Shown here: positions 38,868 to 47,411 of the stretch, in pieces | Layout of the letters: each line of letters opens with the position of its first letter | Position numbering within the stretch: position 1 is the stretch's first letter | Origin: a virus | Length of the DNA stretch: 47,465 bases | IMG/VR virus record: IMGVR_UViG_3300027788_000017 | Location: 1 to 47,465 of that record | Strand: one strand, 5' to 3' | The notes under the pieces: generated by a model | Told to the model about the DNA's origin: nothing | The model's input: only the letters and a program-made list of their open reading frames with translations | Databases searched by the model: none | Program-made: the position numbers and the translations under genes

Positions 38868-39001
38868 TTTTCTTGCTCCTGTTTGGGGTTAATTTCCTGT
38901 CGGGAGCGTGTAAGAAATTTAAAGAACCTACTTAACGTACAGACTTCAGTCCGATGTGTCGGTAGCATTTCTAGAACTCTTACAAATATCATAGTAGTCA
39001 T
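38858..39001 (-). CDS. Hidden small protein before the scaffold gene (47 aa)
   Basis: AGGAG stands eight bases before ATG 39001, and the frame runs to TAG 38858-38860, overlapping the scaffold start by 10 nt. The product begins MTTMIFVRVLEMLPTHRTEV. The C-terminal half is basic and helical (TLSRFFKFLTRSRQEINPKQ). A competing 29-codon frame starting at 39035 (TAATG with the upstream stop) has no comparable ribosome site. I do not recognise the product. Close packing with the scaffold gene suggests translational coupling. Confidence 0.55.
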   Translation of the reverse strand: MTTMIFVRVLEMLPTHRTEVCTLSRFFKFLTRSRQEINPKQEQEKWL

Positions 39002-39034
39002 CTTCTATTCTCCTGACAGCCGTAGCGGTCGTCA

Positions 39035-39331
39035 TTAATCGGAAGCCGAAGCGTCCTGTCTGCCTATTATATTACCGTCTTCATCCTCTAAGGCTTCCAT
39101 CCTTACAGCATCCTCTAGCTTAACTTCTAGAGCATTCGGCATTTCCACCAGTTTTCGAGCCGCCCATATAGCACCTCGTCTGTAGTGGATTTCATCTACT
39201 GGCATATTGTTGCCATCAGAAATCGCATATGATGCGGCTAGTATTTCGTCCCTCATAACTTCTTCGAGGTACTTCCACCCATCACTCTCTCTTAGCTCCT
39301 TAACAAGTTTCAACGCCTGTTTAGGTTTCAT
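39035..39331 (-). CDS. Late hypothetical protein, helical (98 aa)
   Basis: The product has helices MKPKQALKLVKELRESDGWK and YLEEVMRDEILAASYAIS, then MPVDEIHYRRGAIWAARKLV and an acidic end. It follows the 121-aa gene by one base in the run between tail proteins and scaffold. Small helical proteins in this position are common in podovirus-like genomes, but no function is established from the sequence. Confidence 0.6.
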   Translation of the reverse strand: MKPKQALKLVKELRESDGWKYLEEVMRDEILAASYAISDGNNMPVDEIHYRRGAIWAARKLVEMPNALEVKLEDAVRMEALEDEDGNIIGRQDASASD

Positions 39332-39332
39332 A

Positions 39333-39698
39333 CTAAGCCTCTAGATATTCTAAAGCTTTCGCCTCGATACCGGCTTGGTCAGTATATTCCTTAATCAAAT
39401 CGTAACCATATTCTTTCAAAACCGCAACCTTGTCTGCGGAATAACCTGCGGCTTGAGTAGACCAACCCATACGACAAGCAATAGCCGCAACGAGTTTCAT
39501 GTCTTTGACTTCCGTAAGCTCTGCACCTGATGGCTGAGTTGCCATTTTTGACACCTTTGATTTTTCTACAAACACAATACCTGTGTCTGGACCAAGTTGA
39601 TAAACCCCTTGGAACTCAAAGTCATCTCCACTAGGGTCAAATTTCTTTTCCCCTGATGCCATATTGAGGCTGTAGATTACTGTTACTGGTTCTGCCAT
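39333..39698 (-). CDS. Late hypothetical protein (121 aa)
   Basis: The product is a small alpha/beta protein. The N-terminal half is beta-rich (PVTVIYSLNMASGEKKFDPS then EFQGVYQLGPDTGIVFVEK). The C-terminal half is helical (DMKLVAAIACRMGWSTQAAG, DKVAVLKEYGYDLIKEYTD). I do not recognise a family. It is placed between the large RCC1 tail protein and the 98-aa protein, so it is probably a virion or assembly component. Confidence 0.55.
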   Translation of the reverse strand: MAEPVTVIYSLNMASGEKKFDPSGDDFEFQGVYQLGPDTGIVFVEKSKVSKMATQPSGAELTEVKDMKLVAAIACRMGWSTQAAGYSADKVAVLKEYGYDLIKEYTDQAGIEAKALEYLEA

Positions 39699-39707
39699 AA
39701 AATCCTC

Positions 39708-42404
39708 CTAACTTATGTTGCTTCGTGGCTGAAGATGGTGTCCACCTAGTTGGGTAAACCTACCAAGCATCATTGTTGTTTCGTGTCCACATGTAAAGAA
39801 AGTGCCATCCATCATCAAGACACCCCAACCGTGATATTGACCAGTTGTCGAACTATGTCCTAAAGCCATAACGTCTCGAACCTTACCCTGATAACCTAGT
39901 GGTAGTGGGATTGCTGTGAAACTTGTTAGAGTTACACCTGTTGCGGCTCCATATACAGGGTTAGCGTAGTTGTTATATCCTGTAACATGAATTGTTCCAT
40001 TAACTTTATTCTGCCAATCTTCCTCGTTATCGTGAGAAATTGTGATTACCTGAGAATAGTAGTTACCGTTTTCTGAGCCATTTCCAATTACCTTAGATAC
40101 CCAAGTTAGATTGTTGTCTTTTGATGGAACAGCTTGAGAACCTGTGACAGTACCCATTCCAGTTTGACCATTACCATTCGGACCCCATTTGTAGAAATCT
40201 CCGTTGTCTGTGGTAGCAAACCTAGAACCAACATAGTCATTAACCATCCACATATCTATAACTTTTAGACCTGCGGTAGACGTACTAAATGTACTTACTA
40301 GAGTTGGCGTTGTCTTGTTACCAGAAGCGTTGTTGTCTCCTGCTTGTGAAGTTCCATTATAACCAGAGTAGTACAATGCACCCTCATGGTTAAGAGCTAG
40401 AGTTCCACCGTAACTTCCGAAACCTGAGGCTTGAAACTTAGCAATTTTTTTGTTTGAACCTGCTGTCCAGTTGAATGGAGTATCCGCTCCAACAACATTG
40501 GTTGTTCCGTTTCCAAGTCGATGGTAAGCGTTGTAACCCCAAGCATATAGCTTGTATCCATCACTTGCACCAGAAAGTGCGTAGCAACTAGGATAACCCG
40601 AGTCAGAAACCATGATAGCGTGTACGCCTTTGCCAGTTAAAGCTGTAAGCTCTACAGGCGTTCCTTGTGATGTTGTGTTTGCACTCGTTACTTGGTTGTG
40701 TCCATTATAACCCCAAGCAAAGACCTTACCGTTTTCGTCTAACGCCATCACTGTGATGTTGTTGCTTGGTCCTTGAGGCAACACATACTGTACAATCTTA
40801 CCTGCACTACCGGGAAATACTACCGGCACCCATCTATATTGGGTAGTAGTTGTTCCGTCTCCGAGTTGTTTGTTATTGTTATACCCCGCAGCCCACATCT
40901 GTCCACGGTCATCAAGCATGTATGAACTGTCATAACTACCTGTGCATTGGACTATGTTGCTATCTTGTAGGTATCTGACTTCCTTGTCGTAACCTTTTGT
41001 AGCATCCCTGTAAACAGTCGGTGTCCAAGAAGGGTTGTTGGTGTTTTGTACGTTACCGAACCTGTAGTTTGAGCTTCCTCCCCAATAGTTTGCCTGTTTA
41101 GGAGCACCGTCAGCGAACATGGTAATAGCTGAACCACCATAATATGGTCCGTTATTAATCCTTGCGAAAGGCTGTGGATAAATTCCTTTGTTTGCGTGAA
41201 GTGGGAAATTTGTGCTGTCTGTGATTTCTTTCTGTAGAGAAAAATCTGCTCGTGTGAAACCATTCCCTGCTGTGCCGGGATAACCGGGACACCTTGGGTC
41301 TGCAACACGGCATGTTAAATCGTTGTCTGTACGATAATGAAAGCCAATATGCTTTCCTACATAATCCCATTCTGGAACACCGTTGCCAGTATTTGCGATA
41401 AGTGCTGTGCCAGTTGCACCTAATGGCAACCTGACTTCGCCTGTAGTCGTAGAAATATTAAACTCAGAGTTCTTACCCATCCCAGTGTGGCTTCCACAAT
41501 ACGGATAAATAGCATCGGCAGTAGCATTTGCGGGCATTACAATAGTAACCACCGCACTCGTCTGTCCTGCTGTCCCTGTGTATGTAATGTCGTTGGAGCT
41601 ATCAGTCGGTGCGATGTCTAAAAGTTCTGCACCAGATGCGTGAGTTCCATTCTTAGTCGTAGAAAACTTTAGTGGGTGTCCAGACATTGTGGTGTCTGAA
41701 ACGTCAAAGATGTAAGTCTTTCCCTGCCACATGTTGAAGTCAACATCGACAGAATAACTATTGTCTTCTGGTAACTTAAATTCGTAATAATTTGATGAGT
41801 TGATTACCTTTACCCTTACTCCGATTGTAAAGGTTGTGTCGTTAGGAGGTCCGTCACGATAAATCATATCTCCTCGTGTAGTTGTTACAGTCGTAAGAGC
41901 CGATGTAATGGCTTCGACATCAACAACATGAGATACTTGGTTAGTTCCTGCGGAATTATAATCTCCACTAACCCAACCAGTTTTACCTGCTAGGATAGTT
42001 GCGGTGTCTGCATTTAAAGCACCTGTGTATTTTACTCGTACAGTCTTAGTAGTAGTGTTCTTGATAACAACAGTAAACGCTCGGTTTGGTACAACTATAG
42101 TAAGTTCGCTTTGGCTTGGTGTCGAAGCTTGAGTAAGTTTGATAACAGGCTTGGAGATGTCATCAATACTTAGCGTCCACACACCGCTTGTCGCAGTGGA
42201 GTAATCTAGTAGTTTTGATGGCTCGTTTGCCTCATCAAATAGTTGCAACAATGCGTCTGCACCCGTAATGGCTTCTACCGCTTTTGCGATGTAGACCATA
42301 TCGTTTGCGGTTGAACCTGCTACTGTTCCCGTTGTCGTTCCTGCTATTGCAAGACTTCGGGTCTTAATCGCCTCAACGACTTCTTTTAGTGTACTCATCG
42401 ACAT
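39708..42404 (-). CDS. Tail protein with cupredoxin-like domain and RCC1 propeller (898 aa)
   Basis: AGGAGATAAATT precedes the ATG. Residues 1-190 are an N-terminal attachment region with beta strands. Residues about 195-318 look like a cupredoxin: NMWQGKTYIFDVSD, then SGHPLKFSTT and YPYCGSHTGMG. The type-1 copper ligands His243, Cys303, His306 and Met309 all appear to be present. Residues about 495-890 contain RCC1 (alpha-tubulin-suppressor-like) repeats: GQMWAAGYNNNKQLGDGTTT, KVFAWGYNGHNQV, KLYAWGYNAYHRLGNGTT, ALYYSGYNGTSQAGDNN, DFYKWGPNGNGQTG and TIHVTGYNNYANP. This predicts a beta-propeller. It probably forms a fibre or receptor-binding tail part. Confidence 0.8.
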   Translation of the reverse strand: MSMSTLKEVVEAIKTRSLAIAGTTTGTVAGSTANDMVYIAKAVEAITGADALLQLFDEANEPSKLLDYSTATSGVWTLSIDDISKPVIKLTQASTPSQSELTIVVPNRAFTVVIKNTTTKTVRVKYTGALNADTATILAGKTGWVSGDYNSAGTNQVSHVVDVEAITSALTTVTTTRGDMIYRDGPPNDTTFTIGVRVKVINSSNYYEFKLPEDNSYSVDVDFNMWQGKTYIFDVSDTTMSGHPLKFSTTKNGTHASGAELLDIAPTDSSNDITYTGTAGQTSAVVTIVMPANATADAIYPYCGSHTGMGKNSEFNISTTTGEVRLPLGATGTALIANTGNGVPEWDYVGKHIGFHYRTDNDLTCRVADPRCPGYPGTAGNGFTRADFSLQKEITDSTNFPLHANKGIYPQPFARINNGPYYGGSAITMFADGAPKQANYWGGSSNYRFGNVQNTNNPSWTPTVYRDATKGYDKEVRYLQDSNIVQCTGSYDSSYMLDDRGQMWAAGYNNNKQLGDGTTTTQYRWVPVVFPGSAGKIVQYVLPQGPSNNITVMALDENGKVFAWGYNGHNQVTSANTTSQGTPVELTALTGKGVHAIMVSDSGYPSCYALSGASDGYKLYAWGYNAYHRLGNGTTNVVGADTPFNWTAGSNKKIAKFQASGFGSYGGTLALNHEGALYYSGYNGTSQAGDNNASGNKTTPTLVSTFSTSTAGLKVIDMWMVNDYVGSRFATTDNGDFYKWGPNGNGQTGMGTVTGSQAVPSKDNNLTWVSKVIGNGSENGNYYSQVITISHDNEEDWQNKVNGTIHVTGYNNYANPVYGAATGVTLTSFTAIPLPLGYQGKVRDVMALGHSSTTGQYHGWGVLMMDGTFFTCGHETTMMLGRFTQLGGHHLQPRSNIS

Positions 42405-42414
42405 AATTTATCTC

Positions 42415-42936
42415 CTATACGATACCAAGCTGTAACAAAACTTCGTTCTCCAAGTTCTTAATCCTTGGTGCTGAAGTTGTGTTAAAAGTGTTAATTGATG
42501 TTAAACTAGCACTACCATCTAAAACAACATTCCAGTACGAGGTATTGAACGTAGCTGTTGCCGTATGTGCAACTTTACATACCCATATCTTGTTGTCGTC
42601 CTCGACAAAGTCTAATCTATTATAGTTTGTGCCAGATGCGTATACACCCTTTTGCCTAAAGATAGTTTGATTGAGGTCTGCCCAACCATCATTATCATTA
42701 GTATACACACCAAATCTGGCTTGTAAGGTGTTTTCTATATCGTTCGGTTTTACCCTGAACTGTACAGACGAGGGATTAATTGTACCTGTTGAAGTAAATA
42801 ATGAACCTAAGACTACAGGAAGAGTTGACGTACCAAACTCACACGCTTCTAAATAGGTGTCTAAATTGTGAACACCCGTCTTAGCCGACCTAAATTGTAG
42901 CTGTTCGGTTTTTGGCGTGGTTGGTGTAGCGGTCAT
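42415..42936 (-). CDS. Short fibre or fibre-adaptor protein (173 aa)
   Basis: Residues 25-90 (NLDTYLEACEFGTSTLPVVL, then GSLFTSTGTI and FGVYTNDNDGWADL) align with residues about 23-85 of the 618-aa fibre (for example LLGVLFNESG and GTYSAADDGWVTL). A small carbohydrate-module-like strand set follows (FVEDDNKIWVCKVAHTATAT then FNTSYWNVVLDG), and the C-terminus is a short helix. It is probably an adaptor or short fibre that docks to the same tail site. The ATG overlaps the upstream stop (ATGA). Confidence 0.65.
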   Translation of the reverse strand: MTATPTTPKTEQLQFRSAKTGVHNLDTYLEACEFGTSTLPVVLGSLFTSTGTINPSSVQFRVKPNDIENTLQARFGVYTNDNDGWADLNQTIFRQKGVYASGTNYNRLDFVEDDNKIWVCKVAHTATATFNTSYWNVVLDGSASLTSINTFNTTSAPRIKNLENEVLLQLGIV

Positions 42937-43229
42937 TTTATATCCTGCTCTTCTATGAAGTTAATCATCTTTGCCTTTGTCAAAGTAAACTTATCATCTT
43001 CTTTATATCTTTTCTCAAGATAAGCTATTTTAGAAACTATGTCGTCCATGCGTTTATTTAACGCAGAACCGTTGTCCATAGAAGATATAGCAACCTTTAA
43101 TTCACTAAAGACAGACCTGATTTCCTCTTGAACTCCAGACAGTTGCTCAGTTACCACAAGCTTAATATACTCTTTAGCCAAGGGGGTTAGACCCGTATTT
43201 TTTTCGATGTCATATGATTTCCTACCCAT
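42933..43229 (-). CDS. Small coiled-coil late protein (98 aa)
   Basis: I chose ATG 43229, 4 nt after the portal stop and with AAGGGA upstream, not 43262, which overlaps the portal gene. The product is helical: SYDIEKNTGLTPLAKEYIKL, then SGVQEEIRSVFSELKVAISS and MDDIVSKIAYLEKRYKEDD. It is likely a small structural or assembly factor. No enzyme motif is seen. Confidence 0.6.
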   Translation of the reverse strand: MGRKSYDIEKNTGLTPLAKEYIKLVVTEQLSGVQEEIRSVFSELKVAISSMDNGSALNKRMDDIVSKIAYLEKRYKEDDKFTLTKAKMINFIEEQDIK

Positions 43230-43233
43230 ACGT

Positions 43234-45117
43234 TTAATTCCCTTCAGCCATTGGTTTAACATTTCCTTTTTCTGCCTCTCTCATAAGCTCCTCTTGAGGC
43301 ATGACACTAGCACCACGGGCTTTCTCCATCAGTGCCATTTGTTGTGACGGTGTTGGTCCTTGAGCTTTTTCCTCTTCGCTTATTTTAAATTGTTCAACAT
43401 CGGTTATACCCATGCTTCTTATTGCTTCTTCTACAATCTTACCAGTTTTGTACTCCATCTGTAGTCCACTTTGACTAAGAACTTGTATCATATTCATCCA
43501 AGTTTCTGGAGAACGACTAGGCTCTAATGGTAGTGTACCATCAATTACAAGATAGTCTATGTCGCCTTGCAACGCAGTTACATCAAAGTCTACATAACCA
43601 TCCTCTGCCATCTTGACTAAACCACCTGACATATTTTCGGTGTCAATCCTTAGTGAACCCTCTAGAGACACTGCGTCTTGAAGGTTTTGTGTCATCATAC
43701 GAACCATAGGTCTGACAGTAGTTGCCGACATAATTCTTGCGATGACCCCTAATCGTTGAGACCCAAGTTGAGTAAGTCTTTGTATTTCTGTTGCAGTACG
43801 AACATCTCCTGTTGGTACTCCCTGTTGTGCGTCTGAAGCGGCAGACAGCCTTTGCTTCATATCGCTCATTGCGGCTATATCGTTCCAATGCCCCCTCGTT
43901 ACATCTGGGACTTCAGCAATAAAAACACCGTCTCCCGGCTTAGCTCCCGGCATGGTTCTTACGACACCCCAAGGATTTCTGTCCACTAAATCTGGCACAG
44001 ACACCTGTGTAGGGTCTACGAATATTAAGTTGTTCAACGCAGCTTGTACGTTGTCAATTCGTGAGCGTAACAGCCATGTAGAAACTTCGTGCAATGGAAG
44101 TAACAAATCGTATAACGATTGGCTAAATGTTTTGTGATTATCTTGGTATAGTCCACCGACAACCACAGGGAATTGTTGACCATAAGGATTTAACTGACAC
44201 CTTATGACAGCTTCCTCGTCTAAGATTGTTACAACCATCCACACTTGTTCGAGAGACGGTACTCCTATCTCGTAGCCTTGAAGCCGAACCCACATTTCGT
44301 CTACCACACGAGCTTGGTCGAGCGTGAAGTGGTGTCCATTTTCGCTTCCTGATGGCTCTTCTGGATTAATCGAAAGTCCACGCCCCTCTTCTTGCCAATG
44401 CTTGTGTGCATCCCAACCTGATTGTCGTTTACCTTTACGTCTGAGACCGGGATACTTGGCAACCTTCGGATACATACCACCCGCAAGTAGTGCATTAGTA
44501 GAAATGTAGTCCGAAAATATTATAAACTGCATCCTCTCCCAATCGCCCCAGTTAACCCTTGGGTCTGGAAAACATTTACGAGGGTCTGAGTTTATTATTT
44601 TGTTAGTATTCTCTTTTGGGTCCCAAATAATTTTTGTAGGTGCGAAGCCATAACGGATACTGTCTAACAACATTTGTGCTAGACGAGCCTCTCCTGCTGT
44701 TCGCCTCATGTGTTGGTGTAGTAATCTTTCTAGAATTAACGATGCTCGTTTGGACTTCCTGTTCATTCCTTCAAGTTGGAACATAGGATTACGACCCGCT
44801 AGAGCCGCCATCTGATAAGTTAAGACTGTGTCTGCAATAGCCCTTGTATCTGCTACTACTGCTTTTTCACGAAACTTTGTGCTGTCAGCCGGTACCCATA
44901 CATCATGTGCTCTGTCTGCGTCACGCCAATGGTCATACCTGCGGGATATCCTGTCAAAGGACATCTTAGAAGCGGCACGGACATAATCTACAATCTTCTT
45001 TTCTTGTTCGTCTGTAAGCATATCTGAGATGTCAGCGTAATCCATCAGAGCATTTACATGCTGAGACAAATCCACGACAATGTCAGACGGCTGTATTGTT
45101 TCGCTTCTATAATCCAT
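43234..45117 (-). CDS. Portal protein (627 aa)
   Basis: This portal lies next to the large terminase. The N-terminal half has helices and beta strands (AASKMSFDRISRRYDHWRDA then WVPADSTKFREKAVVADTRA). ILERLLHQHMRRTAGEARLA and GFAPTKIIWDPKEN are typical of portal clip and wing regions, and NPYGQQFPVVVGGLYQDNHK lies in the core. The C-terminus (QQMALMEKARGASVMPQEEL) is a helical barrel/crown-like tail. It forms the dodecameric channel for DNA entry and exit. The length matches the SU10/P22-like podovirus class. Confidence 0.8.
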   Translation of the reverse strand: MDYRSETIQPSDIVVDLSQHVNALMDYADISDMLTDEQEKKIVDYVRAASKMSFDRISRRYDHWRDADRAHDVWVPADSTKFREKAVVADTRAIADTVLTYQMAALAGRNPMFQLEGMNRKSKRASLILERLLHQHMRRTAGEARLAQMLLDSIRYGFAPTKIIWDPKENTNKIINSDPRKCFPDPRVNWGDWERMQFIIFSDYISTNALLAGGMYPKVAKYPGLRRKGKRQSGWDAHKHWQEEGRGLSINPEEPSGSENGHHFTLDQARVVDEMWVRLQGYEIGVPSLEQVWMVVTILDEEAVIRCQLNPYGQQFPVVVGGLYQDNHKTFSQSLYDLLLPLHEVSTWLLRSRIDNVQAALNNLIFVDPTQVSVPDLVDRNPWGVVRTMPGAKPGDGVFIAEVPDVTRGHWNDIAAMSDMKQRLSAASDAQQGVPTGDVRTATEIQRLTQLGSQRLGVIARIMSATTVRPMVRMMTQNLQDAVSLEGSLRIDTENMSGGLVKMAEDGYVDFDVTALQGDIDYLVIDGTLPLEPSRSPETWMNMIQVLSQSGLQMEYKTGKIVEEAIRSMGITDVEQFKISEEEKAQGPTPSQQMALMEKARGASVMPQEELMREAEKGNVKPMAEGN

Positions 45118-45152
45118 AATGCTTTATCCACCAATCTAAACGGTTTGTCGTC

Positions 45153-46784
45153 CTACAACTCTCCCCAATTTGTAAAACGGTCTTTCTGATTATCTCGCAA
45201 CTTATCAACCCACTCCTTGTCTCCCGATTGGAACGAAGGAAAATTAGCATTTAAGGAACTAGAAATCTCTATCGGAACATTAAGCATGTCCATAGACACA
45301 CCCGACATTCTGCTCAACGCATCAATGCCCATAGACAAAGCGTCTATTTGGTCATCATGTTTTCCACTGGGGAATTGCTGTGCTTCTTCTAAGAAGTCAT
45401 CTAGCCAAGGGGCAGAAGTAGGAAGGAATACTCTACCACCCTCTATAAGAGGTGTTATGGCGTTTAGCCTCGCAACTTTATCCTGCACAACTTTATACGG
45501 AAGAACAGCTATACCAGATTGATTTCTCAACTCCTGTATTAAACTTTGTCCTGATGCTTTATCCTCAATATACATACCCCGTAAACCCCTGCCACGCCAC
45601 TTAGCGTTCAGCGTTGTACATGCTCTTTTTAATTCTGGAAAATCATATTTGTTTCTTATGATGTCTAAGATGTACATGTCTCCGCCTTGGTCTGTACCAA
45701 GTACCATTAAGACAGAATAATCTGATTGTTCTGTTTTCTTAAAGGCTGTGTCTGCGGATATGATTACCGTATTACATTGTACCTCTTTAGGTTCGTATTG
45801 TCTCCACCAACTTTGCTTTATAAGATTACCACCCGCAATGAATGGCTGTTGTTGGTATAACGATGCAAACTCTCTAGGGTCTAATCTTTTTCTTTTCTTT
45901 AATTCTTCTAACGGAAACCTTTCGCTCCACAAAGCTGTCTCTTCTGTCTCATAGTAAATTCGCTTTGCAGGAGATACTGTTGACAACTTACCTCTTGGTA
46001 CATGTCTTGGGTCTTCTATTGGTAGGTCTGTGACGCTACGCTGTAGTGTTCCATTGCTCTCAACGATGGCAGAAAAGTTTATATGTGTCCAATCGCCTTC
46101 TTTCCAATCTTCTGTGTCCATCAATCTACCCGCAACATCGTCTGGATGCCAACGAGTTAGTATGACTATCTCTAATGCGGCTGTTCCATCTGGCTCTGGT
46201 TGCTTACGAGTTGTTAATGCGGAAACATAATAGCTCCAAGTTTTGTTTCTCTGAGTTGCACTATCAGCTTCCTCCCTTGCTTTGATAGGGTCATCAAGAA
46301 TAAGAAGGGTAGCAGCCCTACCCGTAGTAGAACCACCAATACCTGTAGCAAAGTAAGTACCACCCATTGTAGTACGCCAATCATCCACGGCACGGCTCTC
46401 GTCCGACATCGCAAAATCAGGGAACGCCTGACCAACAAAAAGTTCACGCGCCAAATCACGCACTTGACGACCAAATGTCTTAGACAAGTCTTGATTGTAT
46501 GAGGTCGAAAGTACGTTCCTGTTCGCTTTACGAGCAAGATAATAGACGGGGAAGTGGACTGTGGCGATGAAACTCTTGGCATGTCTGGGGGGCATGGTAA
46601 TGAGAACTCGTTTTGTTCCGAGTGTTCCTTTTTCGAGTGCATCCAGTGTCTCCATTAGTTCGATTTGGAATGGAGCAAACTCCATGTCAGGGTTCAATGC
46701 CTTAACAAAGTCCACAAAAGAACCTTGAGCCTTTCTTAACGCTAGTAATTGTCTGGCGGCTTGAGCCTGAGTTACACTTACCAC
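45153..46784 (-). CDS. terL: Terminase large subunit
   Basis: The ATPase has a Walker A variant PPRHAKS (residues 65-71; the usual form is PPRHGKS) and Walker B LLILDDP (160-166). The nuclease has IISADTAFKKTEQSD (D345), MYIEDKASG (E407, D408) and KHDDQIDAL (D477, D478, D481). The protein packages DNA with the portal and cuts concatemers. The start is GTG 46784, with GGAG about ten bases upstream, and it overlaps the previous gene by 7 nt. The length of 543 aa fits the family. Confidence 0.9.
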   Translation of the reverse strand: MVSVTQAQAARQLLALRKAQGSFVDFVKALNPDMEFAPFQIELMETLDALEKGTLGTKRVLITMPPRHAKSFIATVHFPVYYLARKANRNVLSTSYNQDLSKTFGRQVRDLARELFVGQAFPDFAMSDESRAVDDWRTTMGGTYFATGIGGSTTGRAATLLILDDPIKAREEADSATQRNKTWSYYVSALTTRKQPEPDGTAALEIVILTRWHPDDVAGRLMDTEDWKEGDWTHINFSAIVESNGTLQRSVTDLPIEDPRHVPRGKLSTVSPAKRIYYETEETALWSERFPLEELKKRKRLDPREFASLYQQQPFIAGGNLIKQSWWRQYEPKEVQCNTVIISADTAFKKTEQSDYSVLMVLGTDQGGDMYILDIIRNKYDFPELKRACTTLNAKWRGRGLRGMYIEDKASGQSLIQELRNQSGIAVLPYKVVQDKVARLNAITPLIEGGRVFLPTSAPWLDDFLEEAQQFPSGKHDDQIDALSMGIDALSRMSGVSMDMLNVPIEISSSLNANFPSFQSGDKEWVDKLRDNQKDRFTNWGEL

Positions 46785-47032
46785 GCTTTACAACTCCAAT
46801 ATCTTGCACTTGTCTTCGGACCGGGCGTAGCACACTTGTGTCTCGCTCTAAAACTCTTTCGTCTGGCAGGAATACTCTTCTTAATTGTCATGTTGGGGTC
46901 TCCAAACCGCACAATTTTAATCTTATCTCCATCGCTTACGCAGACAGCAGACTTCTTTGGCTTACCGGGAGTTCTAAATGGCTTGTTTAGGCTCTTCCCT
47001 TTGCACGGACCACTTGCTTTCTTCTTCGCCAT
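46778..47032 (-). CDS. Small basic Cys-containing protein next to terminase (84 aa)
   Basis: The product begins MAKKKASGPCKGKSLNKPFR and is rich in Lys and Arg, with later segments DKIKIVRFGDPNMTIKKSIP and RHKCATPGPKTSARYWSCKA. Small basic proteins of this kind are common beside terminase genes of marine podovirus-like phages. DNA binding is likely by charge alone. It overlaps the preceding gene by 59 nt and the terminase start by 7 nt. Confidence 0.65.
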   Translation of the reverse strand: MAKKKASGPCKGKSLNKPFRTPGKPKKSAVCVSDGDKIKIVRFGDPNMTIKKSIPARRKSFRARHKCATPGPKTSARYWSCKAW

Positions 47033-47387
47033 CGGCTTTTTCTCCTTGTTCTTCTAAATCTACCACACTTTTCTCCTGTTCGTCTGCCCTTGCGGCTATC
47101 TCTTCTAGCTCTTGAATGCTTAACTGGTCTACTTTCTTAGTCTCAACGGTGTGTTCGTTGAAGCTATGGTGTAAATCAGGCATCACTTTGTTGAGCATCA
47201 TTCCAAATACACGGACTTGTTGGTTATCCCACTTGACCGTTCCATCTAATACGCCACGAACCTTGGGGATGTTGTTACGAACTACATCTAATACGCTTCT
47301 TCGTACTCTATCAACCTCAATAGGTGTGACAGCAGGTAGTCCTCCTGTGGATTTAGTGGGCGATGGGTTTTTTCTAACTGTTGGCAT
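46974..47387 (-). CDS. Probable terminase small subunit (137 aa)
   Basis: This gene lies upstream of terL in the usual position. The N-terminus is basic and disordered (MPTVRKNPSPTKSTGGLPAV). A helical core follows (DRVRRSVLDVVRNNIPKVRG, then WDNQQVRVFGMMLNKVMPDL), with a coiled helix (QLSIQELEEIAARADEQEKS) and an acidic end. Small terminases have a DNA-binding N-terminus and a helical oligomerisation core, which agrees. There is no diagnostic motif. An HTH was not clear, so the assignment depends on position. Confidence 0.55.
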   Translation of the reverse strand: MPTVRKNPSPTKSTGGLPAVTPIEVDRVRRSVLDVVRNNIPKVRGVLDGTVKWDNQQVRVFGMMLNKVMPDLHHSFNEHTVETKKVDQLSIQELEEIAARADEQEKSVVDLEEQGEKADGEEESKWSVQREEPKQAI

Positions 47388-47397
47388 AACTAACCTT

Positions 47398-47411
47398 TAA
47401 CATATATGTTA
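47398..47411. promoter_or_regulatory. 14-bp perfect palindrome upstream of the late operon
   Basis: TAACATATATGTTA is a perfect palindrome 11 bp upstream of the TerS start, overlapping the stop of the edge fragment. It might be an operator or an AT-rich promoter element, but AT-rich palindromes of this length can also occur by chance. Confidence 0.3.

Noticed and set aside
38946-39035. 29-codon frame starting at a TAATG overlap with the 98-aa gene
   Set aside because: The 47-aa frame in the same gap has a strong AGGAG at proper spacing and runs into the scaffold start. The 29-codon frame has no ribosome site and stops early.
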